From Natribaculum luteum (GTDB lineage: Archaea > Halobacteriota > Halobacteria > Halobacteriales > Natrialbaceae): a DNA stretch of 64,000 nucleotides. The stretch lies in the NCBI RefSeq assembly GCF_023008545.1, contig NZ_CP095397.1, positions 1,922,001 to 1,986,000 of the forward strand, in the 5' to 3' direction. The notes under the pieces are model-generated. The model was not told the DNA's origin. It did not search any database and was given only the letters and a program-made list of their open reading frames with translations. This document shows positions 32,428 to 41,602 of the stretch, in pieces; the stretch's first letter is position 1; every line of letters starts with the position of its first letter. Position numbers and translations under genes: made by a program.

Positions 32428-33225
32428 ATGACTGACTCCATCCCGGAGCCCGGATTCGGAACCTCCGGGCACGAGGGCGAGACGTGTATCGAGAGCGTCG
32501 TCGCGGCGCTCGAGGCGGGCTATCGCCACGTCGACACCGCACAGATGTACGACAACGAGCGGGAGGTCGGGACGGCCCTCGAACGGGCGGACGTCCCCCG
32601 GGAGGACGTCTTTCTTGCAACGAAAGTCCATCCGTCGAACCTCTCGTCCGACGACGTCCTCGAGACGACCGAGGAGAGCCTCGAGCGACTCGGTGTCGAC
32701 TACGTCGACCTGCTGTACGTCCACTGGCCGACCGATGCCTACGATCCCGAGGACACCTTGCCCGCGTTCGACGAGGCTCGCGACCGCGGGTTGACACGCC
32801 ACGTCGGCGTGAGCAACTTCACCGTCGAGCAACTCGAGCAGGCCCGCGAGATCCTCGAGTCGCCGATCCTCGCGAACCAGGTCGAACTCCACCCGTGGCT
32901 GCAACAGGCCGACCTGCTCTCGTACGCGCGCGAACACGACGTCGAGCTCGTCGCCTACTGTCCGCTGATCCAGGGGCGGGTGACCGAAAGCGCGGACCTC
33001 GAGGAGATCGCCGCCGCCTACGACGCGACCCCGGCGCAGGTGACGATGGCCTGGTTCGCCCAGCGCGATGGCGTCGTCGCGATTCCGAAGGCGACGGGCA
33101 CGCACATCGAGGAGAACCTCGAGGGACACGCGATCGACCTCGAGCCGGAAGACGTCGCCCGAATCGACGCGCTCGACCGCGGCGAGCGGCTGATCGATCC
33201 AGACGAGGCCGGCTGGAATCAGTAG
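32428..33225 (+). CDS. Aldo/keto reductase
   Basis: A 265-residue (beta/alpha)8 NADPH-dependent reductase. The catalytic tetrad is present: Asp and Tyr in HVDTAQMYDNEREVG, Lys in FLATKVHPSNL, and His in LLYVHWPTDAYDP. Cofactor-binding elements include RHVGVSNFTVEQLEQA, NQVELHPWLQQADLL, YCPLIQGRVTES and VVAIPKATGTHIEENL. The closest relatives by motif are the 2,5-diketogluconate-reductase-like group, reducing sugar or ketone aldehydes. The first ATG after the upstream intergenic sequence gives a slightly short N-terminus (beta hairpin reduced), as usual in archaea. It converges on the lutBA gene, overlapping its end by 7 bp. Confidence 0.92.
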   Translation: MTDSIPEPGFGTSGHEGETCIESVVAALEAGYRHVDTAQMYDNEREVGTALERADVPREDVFLATKVHPSNLSSDDVLETTEESLERLGVDYVDLLYVHWPTDAYDPEDTLPAFDEARDRGLTRHVGVSNFTVEQLEQAREILESPILANQVELHPWLQQADLLSYAREHDVELVAYCPLIQGRVTESADLEEIAAAYDATPAQVTMAWFAQRDGVVAIPKATGTHIEENLEGHAIDLEPEDVARIDALDRGERLIDPDEAGWNQ

Positions 33226-35462
33226 GTCGGCGTCGCCGGATCGAGCACCTCGAGGGGGTGACGCGAGTCGCGACGCAGCAGGTCGTCGAGCTGGTCGCCA
33301 CAGGAGGTCCCCGTCGCGACGACGAGGCGGTCTTTCGTCTCCGGCGCGGTGAACTGGTCTGCCAGGCGCTCGCCGACGTCCATGCTGAGTTCGTAGTACT
33401 CGGACTTGTAGCCGAAACTCCCGGCCATTCCGCAACACTCGACGTCGCTCTCGACGACGTCGTAGCCGCAGTACTCGAGGACCGACCGCGTGTACGGGGC
33501 GAGTCCGAGTGTCCGCTGCTGGCAGTGGGAGTGGTAGGCGATCTCCTCGCCGCCGGTCCGAAGTGCGTCCGGGTCGGCCCCGTTCTCGAGCAGCCCGTAG
33601 ATGTACTCGAGGGCCTCGTAGCTGTTCTTGCGCAGTCGCTCGCAGGACGCCTCGGGGAGGAATCGCTCGTACTCGCGGTGGAAGATTGCCAGGTCGGAGG
33701 GTTCGATCACGACGACGTCCCGGCCCGCGTCGAGGTGTTCGGCCAGCGCGGCGTAGACGTCGCTGGCGCGCTCGTCGGCGGTCGCGACCATCCCCTGCGA
33801 GAGCGGAGCGCGACCGCTCTCGGGCACGGCGGGGATCCGGACGTGGACGCCGAGTGCCTCGAGGACGCGGACGGCGGCTTTCCCGCGGGCGACGTCGACG
33901 TAGTTCGTGTAGACGTCGGGGTAGAGGACGACCTCTCGGTCGCCTCTCTCTGCTCGCGGCTCCGCCGCTCGCTCTTTCGAGGCGGCGTGGCCGCCTCGCC
34001 TCTCGAACCAGTCCCGGAGCGTCTCACGCTCGAACGACGGCAGCGGTCGGCGGGCGTCGACGCCGACGGCGCGCTCGAGTCCGCGACGAACGGGACCGAG
34101 GGTCGCGAGCCAGTTCGAGAGCGGGGCGGTGGCGCTGCCGAGTTTCGCGAGCGTCTCGACGTTGCCGAACAGCCGCTTCTGGACGTCGACGCCGCCGGGT
34201 TCCTCGTCGGGGACGAGTTCGTCGTAGACGAACTCGAACTGTCCGTCGTCGCCCTCGCGGTTGAGTCGATCGCGGACGACGGTGTTGATCCACGGGATGT
34301 CGATCTTCACCGGACACTGGTTCACGCAGCGCGAGCAGCCGGTACAGAGGTCGTTGAACTCGGCGGCGCTGTCGTACCCGTAGACGCCGGCCTCCCAGCC
34401 GGTGGCGATGCCGCCGGTGTAGGTCTCGCCGCCGAAGGCGTGGCCGCCGACGGACTGGAAGTTCGCACACGAGTTCGCACACGCAGAACAGCGGATGCAG
34501 TACAGCGTCTCCCGGAGGTGCTCGTCCTCGCGCATGGCCAGCCGGCCGTTGTCGATCAACACGAGGTGGAACTCCCGGTCGTCGTCGCGCTCGTCGAACG
34601 GCACGTCCGGGTCGTCGAAGTCGACGACCGGCGACTCGACCGGCGGCGTCAGGAAGGAGACGTACGAGGTGATGTCCTGACCCGTCCCCGACCGGCCGAT
34701 GAGTTCGACGAAGGGCGCGACGTCTTCGACCGAGGGGACGATCTTCTCGACGCCCGCGACCGCGACGTGCGTGTCCGGGACGACCGCCGTCTTGCGCGCG
34801 TTGCCCTCGCTCGTGACCAGCACGATCGTCCCCGAGTCGGCGGTGATGAAGTTCGCTCCCGTCATCCCCACGTCGGCGTCCCGGATGTGCTCGCCCAGCC
34901 ATTCGCGGGCGAACGTCGTCAACTCCTCGGCCGTCTCGAGCGGTTCGTCGGGGTCGAACTGGGCGTTGAAGAGGCGGGCGATCTCCTCGCGAGACTTGTG
35001 GATCGCCGGTGCGATGAGATGGGAGGGTGCCTCCTCGGCGACCTGCAGGACCCACTCGCCGAGGTCGGTCTCGATCACCTCGACGCCGTCGGCCTCGAGG
35101 GCTTCGTTGACCTCGAGTTCCTCGCTGGTCATCGATTTCGATTTCACGAGGCAGTCGGCCTCCTTCTCGGCGGCGACCTCGCGAATGTACCTGTTGGCGT
35201 CTGCCGCGTCGTCGGCGAGGTAGACCGTCCCGCCGTTCGCCTCGACGGTCTCGGTCAGTTCGTCGATCAGTTCCGGCAGGCGCTCGATCGCGTCTTCCTT
35301 GATCGCACGCGCCTCGTCTTTCAGCGCCTCGTACTCCTCGAGTTCGGCGACTGACTCGTACCGGCCCTGGTTGAACCCCTGCGTGTTCTCTGCGACCGCG
35401 TCACCTTCGGTTTCGAGGAGGTGGCGGATGTAGGCGGCTTTCTCCTCGCGGGCTTCACTCAC
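33219..35462 (-). CDS. Fused LutB-LutA type iron-sulfur protein for lactate oxidation
   Basis: A 747-residue fusion. Residues about 60-300 are a LUD domain as in LutB (GANFITADSGTIVLVTSEGN, TYVSFLTPPVESP-type region). Residues 322-332 and 373-383 hold two 4Fe-4S ligand sets (YCIRCSACANSC and LCTGCSRCVNQCP). Residues about 510-747 are the LutA-like part with paired Cys-rich modules (HSHCQQRTLG, VECCGMAGSFGYKSEYYELS). LutABC oxidises L-lactate to pyruvate using iron-sulfur centres; in Bacillus LutA and LutB are separate. The GTG start overlaps the lutC stop by eight bases. Transcribed with lutC, divergent from lctP, so lactate use is well supported. Confidence 0.88.
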   Translation of the reverse strand: MSEAREEKAAYIRHLLETEGDAVAENTQGFNQGRYESVAELEEYEALKDEARAIKEDAIERLPELIDELTETVEANGGTVYLADDAADANRYIREVAAEKEADCLVKSKSMTSEELEVNEALEADGVEVIETDLGEWVLQVAEEAPSHLIAPAIHKSREEIARLFNAQFDPDEPLETAEELTTFAREWLGEHIRDADVGMTGANFITADSGTIVLVTSEGNARKTAVVPDTHVAVAGVEKIVPSVEDVAPFVELIGRSGTGQDITSYVSFLTPPVESPVVDFDDPDVPFDERDDDREFHLVLIDNGRLAMREDEHLRETLYCIRCSACANSCANFQSVGGHAFGGETYTGGIATGWEAGVYGYDSAAEFNDLCTGCSRCVNQCPVKIDIPWINTVVRDRLNREGDDGQFEFVYDELVPDEEPGGVDVQKRLFGNVETLAKLGSATAPLSNWLATLGPVRRGLERAVGVDARRPLPSFERETLRDWFERRGGHAASKERAAEPRAERGDREVVLYPDVYTNYVDVARGKAAVRVLEALGVHVRIPAVPESGRAPLSQGMVATADERASDVYAALAEHLDAGRDVVVIEPSDLAIFHREYERFLPEASCERLRKNSYEALEYIYGLLENGADPDALRTGGEEIAYHSHCQQRTLGLAPYTRSVLEYCGYDVVESDVECCGMAGSFGYKSEYYELSMDVGERLADQFTAPETKDRLVVATGTSCGDQLDDLLRRDSRHPLEVLDPATPTY

Positions 35463-36009
35463 CGTCGCTCACCTCCCCGTCCTCGAGCAGGATCACGTGG
35501 ACTGCCTCGGGGCCGTGGGCACCCCTCACGAGCGCACCCATATCGGCCGTGGCGCTCGGCCCCGTGGCGACGATCGCGCTCTCGCCGTCGCGCAGCCGCG
35601 GTCCGAGTCGGTCTATCGCTGTCGGCATGTCGGCGATCAGGTCCCGCTCGCGGAGGACGGGGACGTGCAGTTCGGGAAAGAGACTCACCTGTTCGGCCCC
35701 CTCGGGCGTCGACGGGAGGACGACGCTGCCGTAGTCTGCGATCCCGAACGACGCGGCCGTGACGCCCGTCGCGGCCGACTCGAGCGTCGCAGGCGTCGGA
35801 CGTGCGTCGACCCACGCCGGGAGCGAGACCGACGCGAACGGCAGCGGCGTCCCGACGGCCGGTTCGCGAACGACCTCCTCGAGGGTCGACTCGAACGCCG
35901 TCGGCCGGGTCCGCGTTACCGCCACGTCCAGTTCGGCGAGTGACGTCTCGAATCGCTCGACGATCGCGCCTGTCTCGACACTCATACGTCGAACTTCGGG
36001 GCTGGCCAT
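35455..36009 (-). CDS. lutC: LutC-like LUD-domain protein
   Basis: A 184-residue LUD/LutC protein: RFETSLAELDVAVTRTRPTA, ATGVTAASFGIADYGSVVLP, LHVPVLRERDLIADMPTAID and SAIVATGPSATADMGALVRG, ending AHGPEAVHVILLEDGEVSD. The region lies directly before lutBA with overlapping ends, so it is the first gene of the lut operon. A TATA-like TTTAATTAA (minus strand, about 36044-36052) lies about 37 bp upstream of ATG 36009, so that start gives a short leader; the ATG at 35985 (MSVETGAIVERFET) is also possible. LutC supports assembly of the LutABC lactate oxidase. Confidence 0.87.
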   Translation of the reverse strand: MASPEVRRMSVETGAIVERFETSLAELDVAVTRTRPTAFESTLEEVVREPAVGTPLPFASVSLPAWVDARPTPATLESAATGVTAASFGIADYGSVVLPSTPEGAEQVSLFPELHVPVLRERDLIADMPTAIDRLGPRLRDGESAIVATGPSATADMGALVRGAHGPEAVHVILLEDGEVSDGE

Positions 36010-36294
36010 TTCACTGTTCTGTTAATCGCGAGGAGAAACAAATTAATTAAACAATGTAACGAATTCAATTCAAATCCCTTCCACACGTCGTACCGTTGCC
36101 GAATCAGGACGATCGTCGGAAAAAGCGGCCGACAGTTACTAACTCTCCAATCGTATCTACTATCCACTGGTTTTATATTATATAATGGATATTATTGTTC
36201 TGTTCCCACACATGGCAGATGATAACACACATACAAAGAGAGACGGGGCGAACCGGCGGCTGCCGAACAGATGGACGAGAGGGGAGGTGAGACG
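36010..36294. promoter_or_regulatory. Divergent lut / lctP regulatory region
   Basis: A 285-bp AT-rich gap between two lactate-use transcripts. Toward lctP there is a strong TATA-like element TTTTATATTATATAATGG (36170-36187), including the palindrome TTATATTATATAA. Toward lutC there is AATTAATTAAAC. A near-perfect Shine-Dalgarno sequence GGAGGTGA (36283-36290) ends four bases before the lctP ATG at 36295, unusual among the largely leaderless genes around it, and decides that start over the ATG at 36271. A common lactate-responsive regulator binding here is plausible. Confidence 0.6.
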
Positions 36295-38049
36295 ATGGCG
36301 ACGACGGTAGAGATCCTGCTCGCCGCGACGCCGCTGTTGCTCGCCGGCATCCTTCTCGTCGGATTCCTGTGGCCGGCGACTCGAGCGATGCCGATCGCGT
36401 GGATCGTCGCGTTGCTTGTCGGCTACGGCGTGTGGAGTATGCCGCCGGAGTGGCTCGCTGCGGCGTCGATCGTCGGCGTCATGACGGCGCTCCAGATTCT
36501 CTGGATCGTCTTTGGGGCGCTCGTCTTGCTGTACACGCTGATGCAGGCGGGCGCGTTCGATCGCATCAACGCCGGGTTCGCGACGATCAGTGACGACCGC
36601 CGGGTACAGGTCGTTCTGATCGCCTTCTTCCTCGCGACGTTCATCGAGGGTGCGGCCGGCTTCGGGACGCCCGCCGCGGTCGTCGCGCCGCTGTTGCTGG
36701 GTCTCGGCTTCCCCGCCCTGGCGGCGGTCATCGCGGGACTGGTCGGCCACATCATCGCGGTCACCTACGGCGCAGTCGGCACGCCGATCATCGTCGGCAT
36801 CGAAACTCCGCTCTCCGACACCGGCTTTACCGAGTCTGCGATCACGAACGCCGGCATGACCGTCCAGGAGTTCTCCGTCGAGGTCGCCGTCTGGGCGGCG
36901 ACGTTTCACGCGCTCGTCGGCTTCGCGATGCCGCTGATCGCGGTCGCGATGGTCGTCTACTTCTTCGGCGAGGAACGGAGTCTCGAGCCGGCCTGGGAGG
37001 TCGCACCGCTGTGTCTGTTCTCGGGGATCGCCTTCGCTATCCCCTACTGGGCGTCGGCCCAGATCAGCGCCGAGTTCCCGGCGCTCGTCGGCTCGATGGT
37101 CGGCGGTGCGATCGTCGTCACCGCGTTGAACAGAGGCTACTTCCTCCCCGACGACGAGTGGGACTTCCCGCCACAGGAACGGTGGCCCGACCACTGGGTC
37201 GGGACGATCGCGCCCGGCGAGTCCAGCGCCCCCGGGACGACTGGCGGCCCGGACGACGCGACGGTCGCCGACGGCGCGGGTGCGAGCCCCAGCATGGCCA
37301 ACGGGATCCCGCTGTGGCGCGCCTGGTCGCCGTACGTCGCCCTCGTCGTCTTGCTCGTCGTCACGCGAGTCGTCGATCCGATCGCGAACTTCCTCCAGCG
37401 GTCGATGTTCGTCACGTCGTGGTCTGACATCCTCGGGACCACCCTCGACGGCAGCATCTCGTGGGTGTACGTCCCCGGGTTCTGGCTGGTCGTCAGCGCC
37501 CTGATCGCGATCCCGCTATTTCGGATGTCGGGCGACCAGGTCACGGCGGCGTGGCGCGAAGCGGCGGAGAAGATCGTCGCACCGCTCGTCGCGCTCGTGT
37601 TCGTCATCGCCATGGTGCAGGTCATGCTCCAGTCGGGTGCCCACCCCGGCGCACCAGACGACGGCAGCATGATCGTCGTCCTCGCACAGACGACGGCGGA
37701 CGTGGCCGGGCCGATCTACCCGTTCATCGCGGCACTCATCGGCGCGCTCGGTGCCGCGATGGCCGGCTCGAACACGGTGAGTAACATCACCTTCGGCGCG
37801 TTCCAGTTCGAGGCCGCCTCGCAACTCGGTCTGCCCCACCAGATCATCGTCGGTGCACAGGCCGTCGGCGGCGCGATCGGGAACCTCGTCGCGATCCACA
37901 ACGTCGTCGCGGCGCTCGCGACCGTCGGTCTCGTCGGTCACGAGGGGCGCGTGATGCGACTGAACCTCATCCCGCTCGTCTACTACAGCCTCTTCGTCGG
38001 CCTCTGGGCGATGCTGTTCGTGTACGTCTTCTTCCCTGACGTCTTCTGA
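36295..38049 (+). CDS. lctP: L-lactate permease, LctP family
   Basis: A 584-residue transporter with 12-14 hydrophobic helices, including the family-typical ILLAATPLLLAGILLVGFLW, FFLATFIEGAAGFGTPAAVV (the LctP FGTP signature), VAPLLLGLGFPALAAVIAGL, and GSNTVSNITFGAFQFEAASQ near the C-terminus. LctP imports lactate, and also glycolate in bacteria, with protons. It heads an operon-like pair with the FAD/Fe-S dehydrogenase, 63 bp downstream, and faces lutCBA across the divergent promoter, giving uptake and oxidation together. The start is fixed by the SD at 36283-36290. A proline-glycine-rich loop at about 300-340 is the only low-complexity part. Confidence 0.94.
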   Translation: MATTVEILLAATPLLLAGILLVGFLWPATRAMPIAWIVALLVGYGVWSMPPEWLAAASIVGVMTALQILWIVFGALVLLYTLMQAGAFDRINAGFATISDDRRVQVVLIAFFLATFIEGAAGFGTPAAVVAPLLLGLGFPALAAVIAGLVGHIIAVTYGAVGTPIIVGIETPLSDTGFTESAITNAGMTVQEFSVEVAVWAATFHALVGFAMPLIAVAMVVYFFGEERSLEPAWEVAPLCLFSGIAFAIPYWASAQISAEFPALVGSMVGGAIVVTALNRGYFLPDDEWDFPPQERWPDHWVGTIAPGESSAPGTTGGPDDATVADGAGASPSMANGIPLWRAWSPYVALVVLLVVTRVVDPIANFLQRSMFVTSWSDILGTTLDGSISWVYVPGFWLVVSALIAIPLFRMSGDQVTAAWREAAEKIVAPLVALVFVIAMVQVMLQSGAHPGAPDDGSMIVVLAQTTADVAGPIYPFIAALIGALGAAMAGSNTVSNITFGAFQFEAASQLGLPHQIIVGAQAVGGAIGNLVAIHNVVAALATVGLVGHEGRVMRLNLIPLVYYSLFVGLWAMLFVYVFFPDVF

Positions 38050-38112
38050 ACAATCGCCGCTCTTTTCTCGGCTCCTTCCCTCGAGTCGAGGTACCTGATC
38101 CCAAATCGCACT

Positions 38113-41100
38113 ATGGCAGTAGACCACAGTGGTTCGAATCCGGCAGCCGACGACCGCGCGGACTACGATTACCGGAGCGACGACGTCGACCGACCCGGCC
38201 TCGTCGACGACCTGGAACGACTCGTCGACGGCGACGTCCGCTTCGACTCCTACTCCCGGCAGCTGTACGCGACCGACGCCAGCATCTACGAAGTGACGCC
38301 GATCGGCGTCGTCTTCCCGACGTCGACGGCGGACGTCGCGGGCGTCGTCGAGTACTGCGCCGAACGCGAGATCCCCGTCTTGCCACGCGGGGGCGGGACG
38401 AGCCTCGCCGGCCAGACGGTCAACGAGGCCGTCGTCCTCGACTTCACGCGCTACATGGACGACGTCCTCGAGATCGATCCCGACGCGCGGCTGGCGACCA
38501 CACAGCCCGGCATCTACCTCGGGACGCTCAACGAGGCGCTCGCCGACCACGACCTCAAGTTCGCGCCCGACCCCGCCTGGGGCGACAAGAGCGCACTCGG
38601 CGGCGCGATCGGGAACAACTCCACCGGCGCACACTCGCTGCAGTACGGCAAGACCGACGCCTACGTCGAGGAAGTCGAGGCGGTCCTCGCCGACGGCACC
38701 GTCACGACCTTCGGCGAGGTCACCCTCGAGGAACTGCGCGAGCGAGCGGGCGACGCGGACCTCGAGTCCCGAATCTACGCCCAGGTCGCCGAGATCGTCG
38801 ACGAGAAGGCAGATCTGATCGAGGAGACCTATCCCGACCTCAAGCGCAACGTCTCCGGCTACAATCTGGACTGGCTGATCCGCGAGGCGCGTGGCGCCTC
38901 GGAACGCGCGAACGGCGAAGCCGGGAGCGAAGACGCCCGCGGGGCCGAACGCGGCGCAGGCGAACCCGACGCACCCGGCGGCACGGTCAACGTCGCGAAA
39001 CTCCTCTGTGGGAGCGAGGGGACGCTCGCGATCGTCACCGAGGCGACGGTCTCGCTCGAGCCCGTCCCCGAGGAAAAGAGCATGGCGTTGCTCGCCTACG
39101 ACACCGTCCTCGACGCGATGGAAGACGTCGCGCCGATCGTCGAACACGACCCGGCGGCACTCGAGGTGATCGACGACGTGTTCATCGACCTCGCACGCGA
39201 GACCGCCGAGTTCGCCGAGGTGACCGAGATCCTGCCGGAGGGGACTGGCGCGGTGTTGATCGTCGAGTTCTACGCCGAGGACGTCGCCGACGGGGAGCGG
39301 AAAGTTGCGAACCTGCTGGCCGACCGCTGTCCCACCGTCGAGCCCGAAGGGGAGCCCGACCCCGCCGAGGAGCGAGTCGACCTCGAGGCCGAGGTACGCG
39401 CGTTCGACGCCCTCCAGGCCTACGACCACGAGAGCCGGGCGCAGATCTGGAAGCTCCGCAAGTCGGGGCTGCCGATCTTGCTCTCGCGGACGACCGACGA
39501 GAAACACGTCGCGTTCGTCGAGGACACGGCGATTCCACCCGAAAACCTGCCGGAGTTCGTCGCGGACTTCCAGGCGATCCTCGAGGACCACGACACCTAC
39601 GCCAGTTTCTACGCCCACGCCGGGCCGGGCGTCCTCCACATTCGGCCGCTCGTGAACACGAAGACCGAGACCGGCCTGGACGACGTGGAGTCGATCACTG
39701 ACGCCGCCACCGACCTCGTCGTCGAGTACGACGGCTCGGTCTCGGGCGAACACGGCGACGGCCGCGCCCGCACCCAGTGGAACCGGAAGCTCTACGGCGA
39801 CGAGGTCTGGGAGACGTTCCAGGAACTCAAGACGGCGTTCGATCCCGACTGGCTGTTGAACCCGGGACAGGTCGTCTTCCGCGACGACGACCCGACGGAC
39901 ATGACCGAGAACCACCGGTTCGGGCCGGACTACGAGTTCCACGCGGGGTTCGAGCCCGAACTGAACTGGGAGAACGACAACGGCATGCAGGGAATGATCG
40001 AGCTCTGTCACGGCTGTGCCGGCTGTCGCGGCGAACAGGCCACGACGGGCGGCGTGATGTGTCCCACGTTCCGCGCGAGCCACGAGGAGATCACGAGCAC
40101 TCGCGGTCGGGCGAACGCGCTCCGCCAGGCGATGAGCGGCAACTTACCGCCGGGTGAGGTGTTCGAAGACGAGTTCGTCGAGGAGGTCATGGACCTCTGT
40201 GTCGGCTGCAAGGGCTGTGCGATCGACTGCCCGAGCGAGGTCGACATGGCCAAGCTCAAAGCCGAGGTGACCCACCAGTACCACGAGCGAAACGGCGCCT
40301 CGCTGCGCGACAGACTGTTCGCCAACGTCCACGACCTCTCGCGACTCGGGAGCACGCTCGCTCCGCTGTCGAACGCCGCGGCGAAAGTCCCCGGCGCGCG
40401 CTGGCTACTCGAGAAGACCGTCGGTATCGACGCGAACCGACCGCTGCCGACGTTCCACGCGACGACGTTTCGCGACTGGTTCGAAACGCGAGGCGGCTCT
40501 CGCGTGCGCGAGGCTGACGCCGACCGCAAAGCCGTCGTCTACCCGGACACGTACACGAACTACAGCAACCCCGACGCCGGGAAAGCCGCCGTCCGCGTCC
40601 TCGAGGCTGCGGGCGTCCACGTGACGGTCCCCGATGACCTCGGCGATACCGGCCGGCCGGCGTTCTCGAAGGGCTTTCTCGAGCAGTCACGCGAGACCGC
40701 CCGCGAGAACGTCGACGCCCTCGTCCCGCTGGTCGAGGACGGGTGGGACGTCGTCGTGATCGAACCCTCCGACGCGGTCATGTTCCAGTCCGACTACCGC
40801 GACCTGCTCGTCGGCGAGGACGTCGAGACCCTCGCCGCGAACGCCTACGGCGTCTGCGAGTACCTCGACGTCTTCCGGCTCGACGAGGACCTCGCGTTCG
40901 ACGTGCCGACCGAGTCGCTCACCTACCACGGCCACTGCCACCAGAAGGCGACGCGGAAAGACCACCACGCCGTCGGCGTCCTCCGGCGTGCGGGCTACGC
41001 GGTCGACCCGCTGGATTCAGGCTGCTGTGGCATGGCCGGGAGTTTCGGGTACGAGGCCGAACACGCCTCGATGAGCGACGCCATCGCCTCAGTCCTCTAC

Positions 41101-41232
41101 GAACAGGTCGACGACAGCGACGGTGAGCGGGTCGTCGCTCCCGGCGCGTCCTGTCGGACGCAACTCGAGGGTCGCCCCGACGGGGCGAAACCGCCGACGC
41201 CGATCGAGGTCGTCGCCGACGCCCTCGAGTGA
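38113..41232 (+). CDS. FAD-linked D-lactate/2-hydroxyacid dehydrogenase fused to Fe-S domain
   Basis: A 1039-residue fused enzyme. Residues about 50-270 form the FAD-binding-4 domain (VLPRGGGTSLAGQTVNEAVV, GGAIGNNSTGAHSLQYGKTD), residues about 270-590 the FAD-oxidase C-terminal domain (GSVSGEHGDGRARTQWNRKL), then an Fe-S part with two cysteine sets (ELCHGCAGCRGEQ and LCVGCKGCAIDCPSEVD), and a C-terminal GlcF/CCG module (YHGHCHQKATRKDHHAVGVL, SGCCGMAGSFGYEAEHASMS). It joins what are GlcD and GlcF in bacteria. D-lactate or glycolate is the likely substrate, with electrons passed to quinone. It follows lctP on the same strand. An alternative is a generic 2-hydroxyacid oxidase. Confidence 0.93.
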   Translation: MAVDHSGSNPAADDRADYDYRSDDVDRPGLVDDLERLVDGDVRFDSYSRQLYATDASIYEVTPIGVVFPTSTADVAGVVEYCAEREIPVLPRGGGTSLAGQTVNEAVVLDFTRYMDDVLEIDPDARLATTQPGIYLGTLNEALADHDLKFAPDPAWGDKSALGGAIGNNSTGAHSLQYGKTDAYVEEVEAVLADGTVTTFGEVTLEELRERAGDADLESRIYAQVAEIVDEKADLIEETYPDLKRNVSGYNLDWLIREARGASERANGEAGSEDARGAERGAGEPDAPGGTVNVAKLLCGSEGTLAIVTEATVSLEPVPEEKSMALLAYDTVLDAMEDVAPIVEHDPAALEVIDDVFIDLARETAEFAEVTEILPEGTGAVLIVEFYAEDVADGERKVANLLADRCPTVEPEGEPDPAEERVDLEAEVRAFDALQAYDHESRAQIWKLRKSGLPILLSRTTDEKHVAFVEDTAIPPENLPEFVADFQAILEDHDTYASFYAHAGPGVLHIRPLVNTKTETGLDDVESITDAATDLVVEYDGSVSGEHGDGRARTQWNRKLYGDEVWETFQELKTAFDPDWLLNPGQVVFRDDDPTDMTENHRFGPDYEFHAGFEPELNWENDNGMQGMIELCHGCAGCRGEQATTGGVMCPTFRASHEEITSTRGRANALRQAMSGNLPPGEVFEDEFVEEVMDLCVGCKGCAIDCPSEVDMAKLKAEVTHQYHERNGASLRDRLFANVHDLSRLGSTLAPLSNAAAKVPGARWLLEKTVGIDANRPLPTFHATTFRDWFETRGGSRVREADADRKAVVYPDTYTNYSNPDAGKAAVRVLEAAGVHVTVPDDLGDTGRPAFSKGFLEQSRETARENVDALVPLVEDGWDVVVIEPSDAVMFQSDYRDLLVGEDVETLAANAYGVCEYLDVFRLDEDLAFDVPTESLTYHGHCHQKATRKDHHAVGVLRRAGYAVDPLDSGCCGMAGSFGYEAEHASMSDAIASVLYEQVDDSDGERVVAPGASCRTQLEGRPDGAKPPTPIEVVADALE

Positions 41233-41283
41233 GGCCGAAAACCGAAGTATTAAAGGCCGAATCGTCGGGAGTATCAGGCAAGA

Positions 41284-41544
41284 ATGATCGAGGTACCTCT
41301 CCAGACGATCGACAACGTGTTACTCAATTTCCACATGGGGCACGTCCTCGTCGCGGTGTTCGTGCTGGCGGTCCTGAGCGCGCTGCCGTTGCGCTCGCGA
41401 CGGGTACTCGGACTCAACATCGTGCTCGCCGGCGCGCTCTTCATGCTGGTTCCGATCAGTATGACGGGCGACTCGGGCGTCTACCGTCTGGCCGGCGTCG
41501 GCCTGCTCATCATCGGGCCGATGATCTACATGGCCGGCGAGTAG
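41284..41544 (+). CDS. Small membrane protein, 86 aa
   Basis: An 86-residue protein with two or three hydrophobic spans (HVLVAVFVLAVLSALPLRSR, VLGLNIVLAGALFMLVPISM, YRLAGVGLLIIGPMIYMAGE). It starts MIEVPLQTIDNVLLNFHMG, with an ATG 51 bp after the FAD/Fe-S dehydrogenase stop; an AAGTATTAAAG tract sits in that gap as a possible promoter. It may be part of the lactate operon or independent. Length and hydrophobicity are typical of haloarchaeal small membrane proteins of unknown function. Confidence 0.72.
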   Translation: MIEVPLQTIDNVLLNFHMGHVLVAVFVLAVLSALPLRSRRVLGLNIVLAGALFMLVPISMTGDSGVYRLAGVGLLIIGPMIYMAGE

Positions 41545-41602
41545 GCCGCGTTTCTCCTCTCCGCTTTTCTTCTCTCTGTGCCGTCGACTGTCGGTTGCGA
41601 GT

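Noticed and set aside
32484-35354. 956-codon plus-strand frame opposite the lutBA gene
   Set aside because: It is the mirror of a recognised iron-sulfur protein gene and overlaps the aldo/keto reductase; the translation is Arg-rich with no family match.
37516-40083. 855-codon minus-strand frame opposite lctP and the FAD/Fe-S dehydrogenase
   Set aside because: It is antisense to two well recognised genes and its composition follows from their codon usage.
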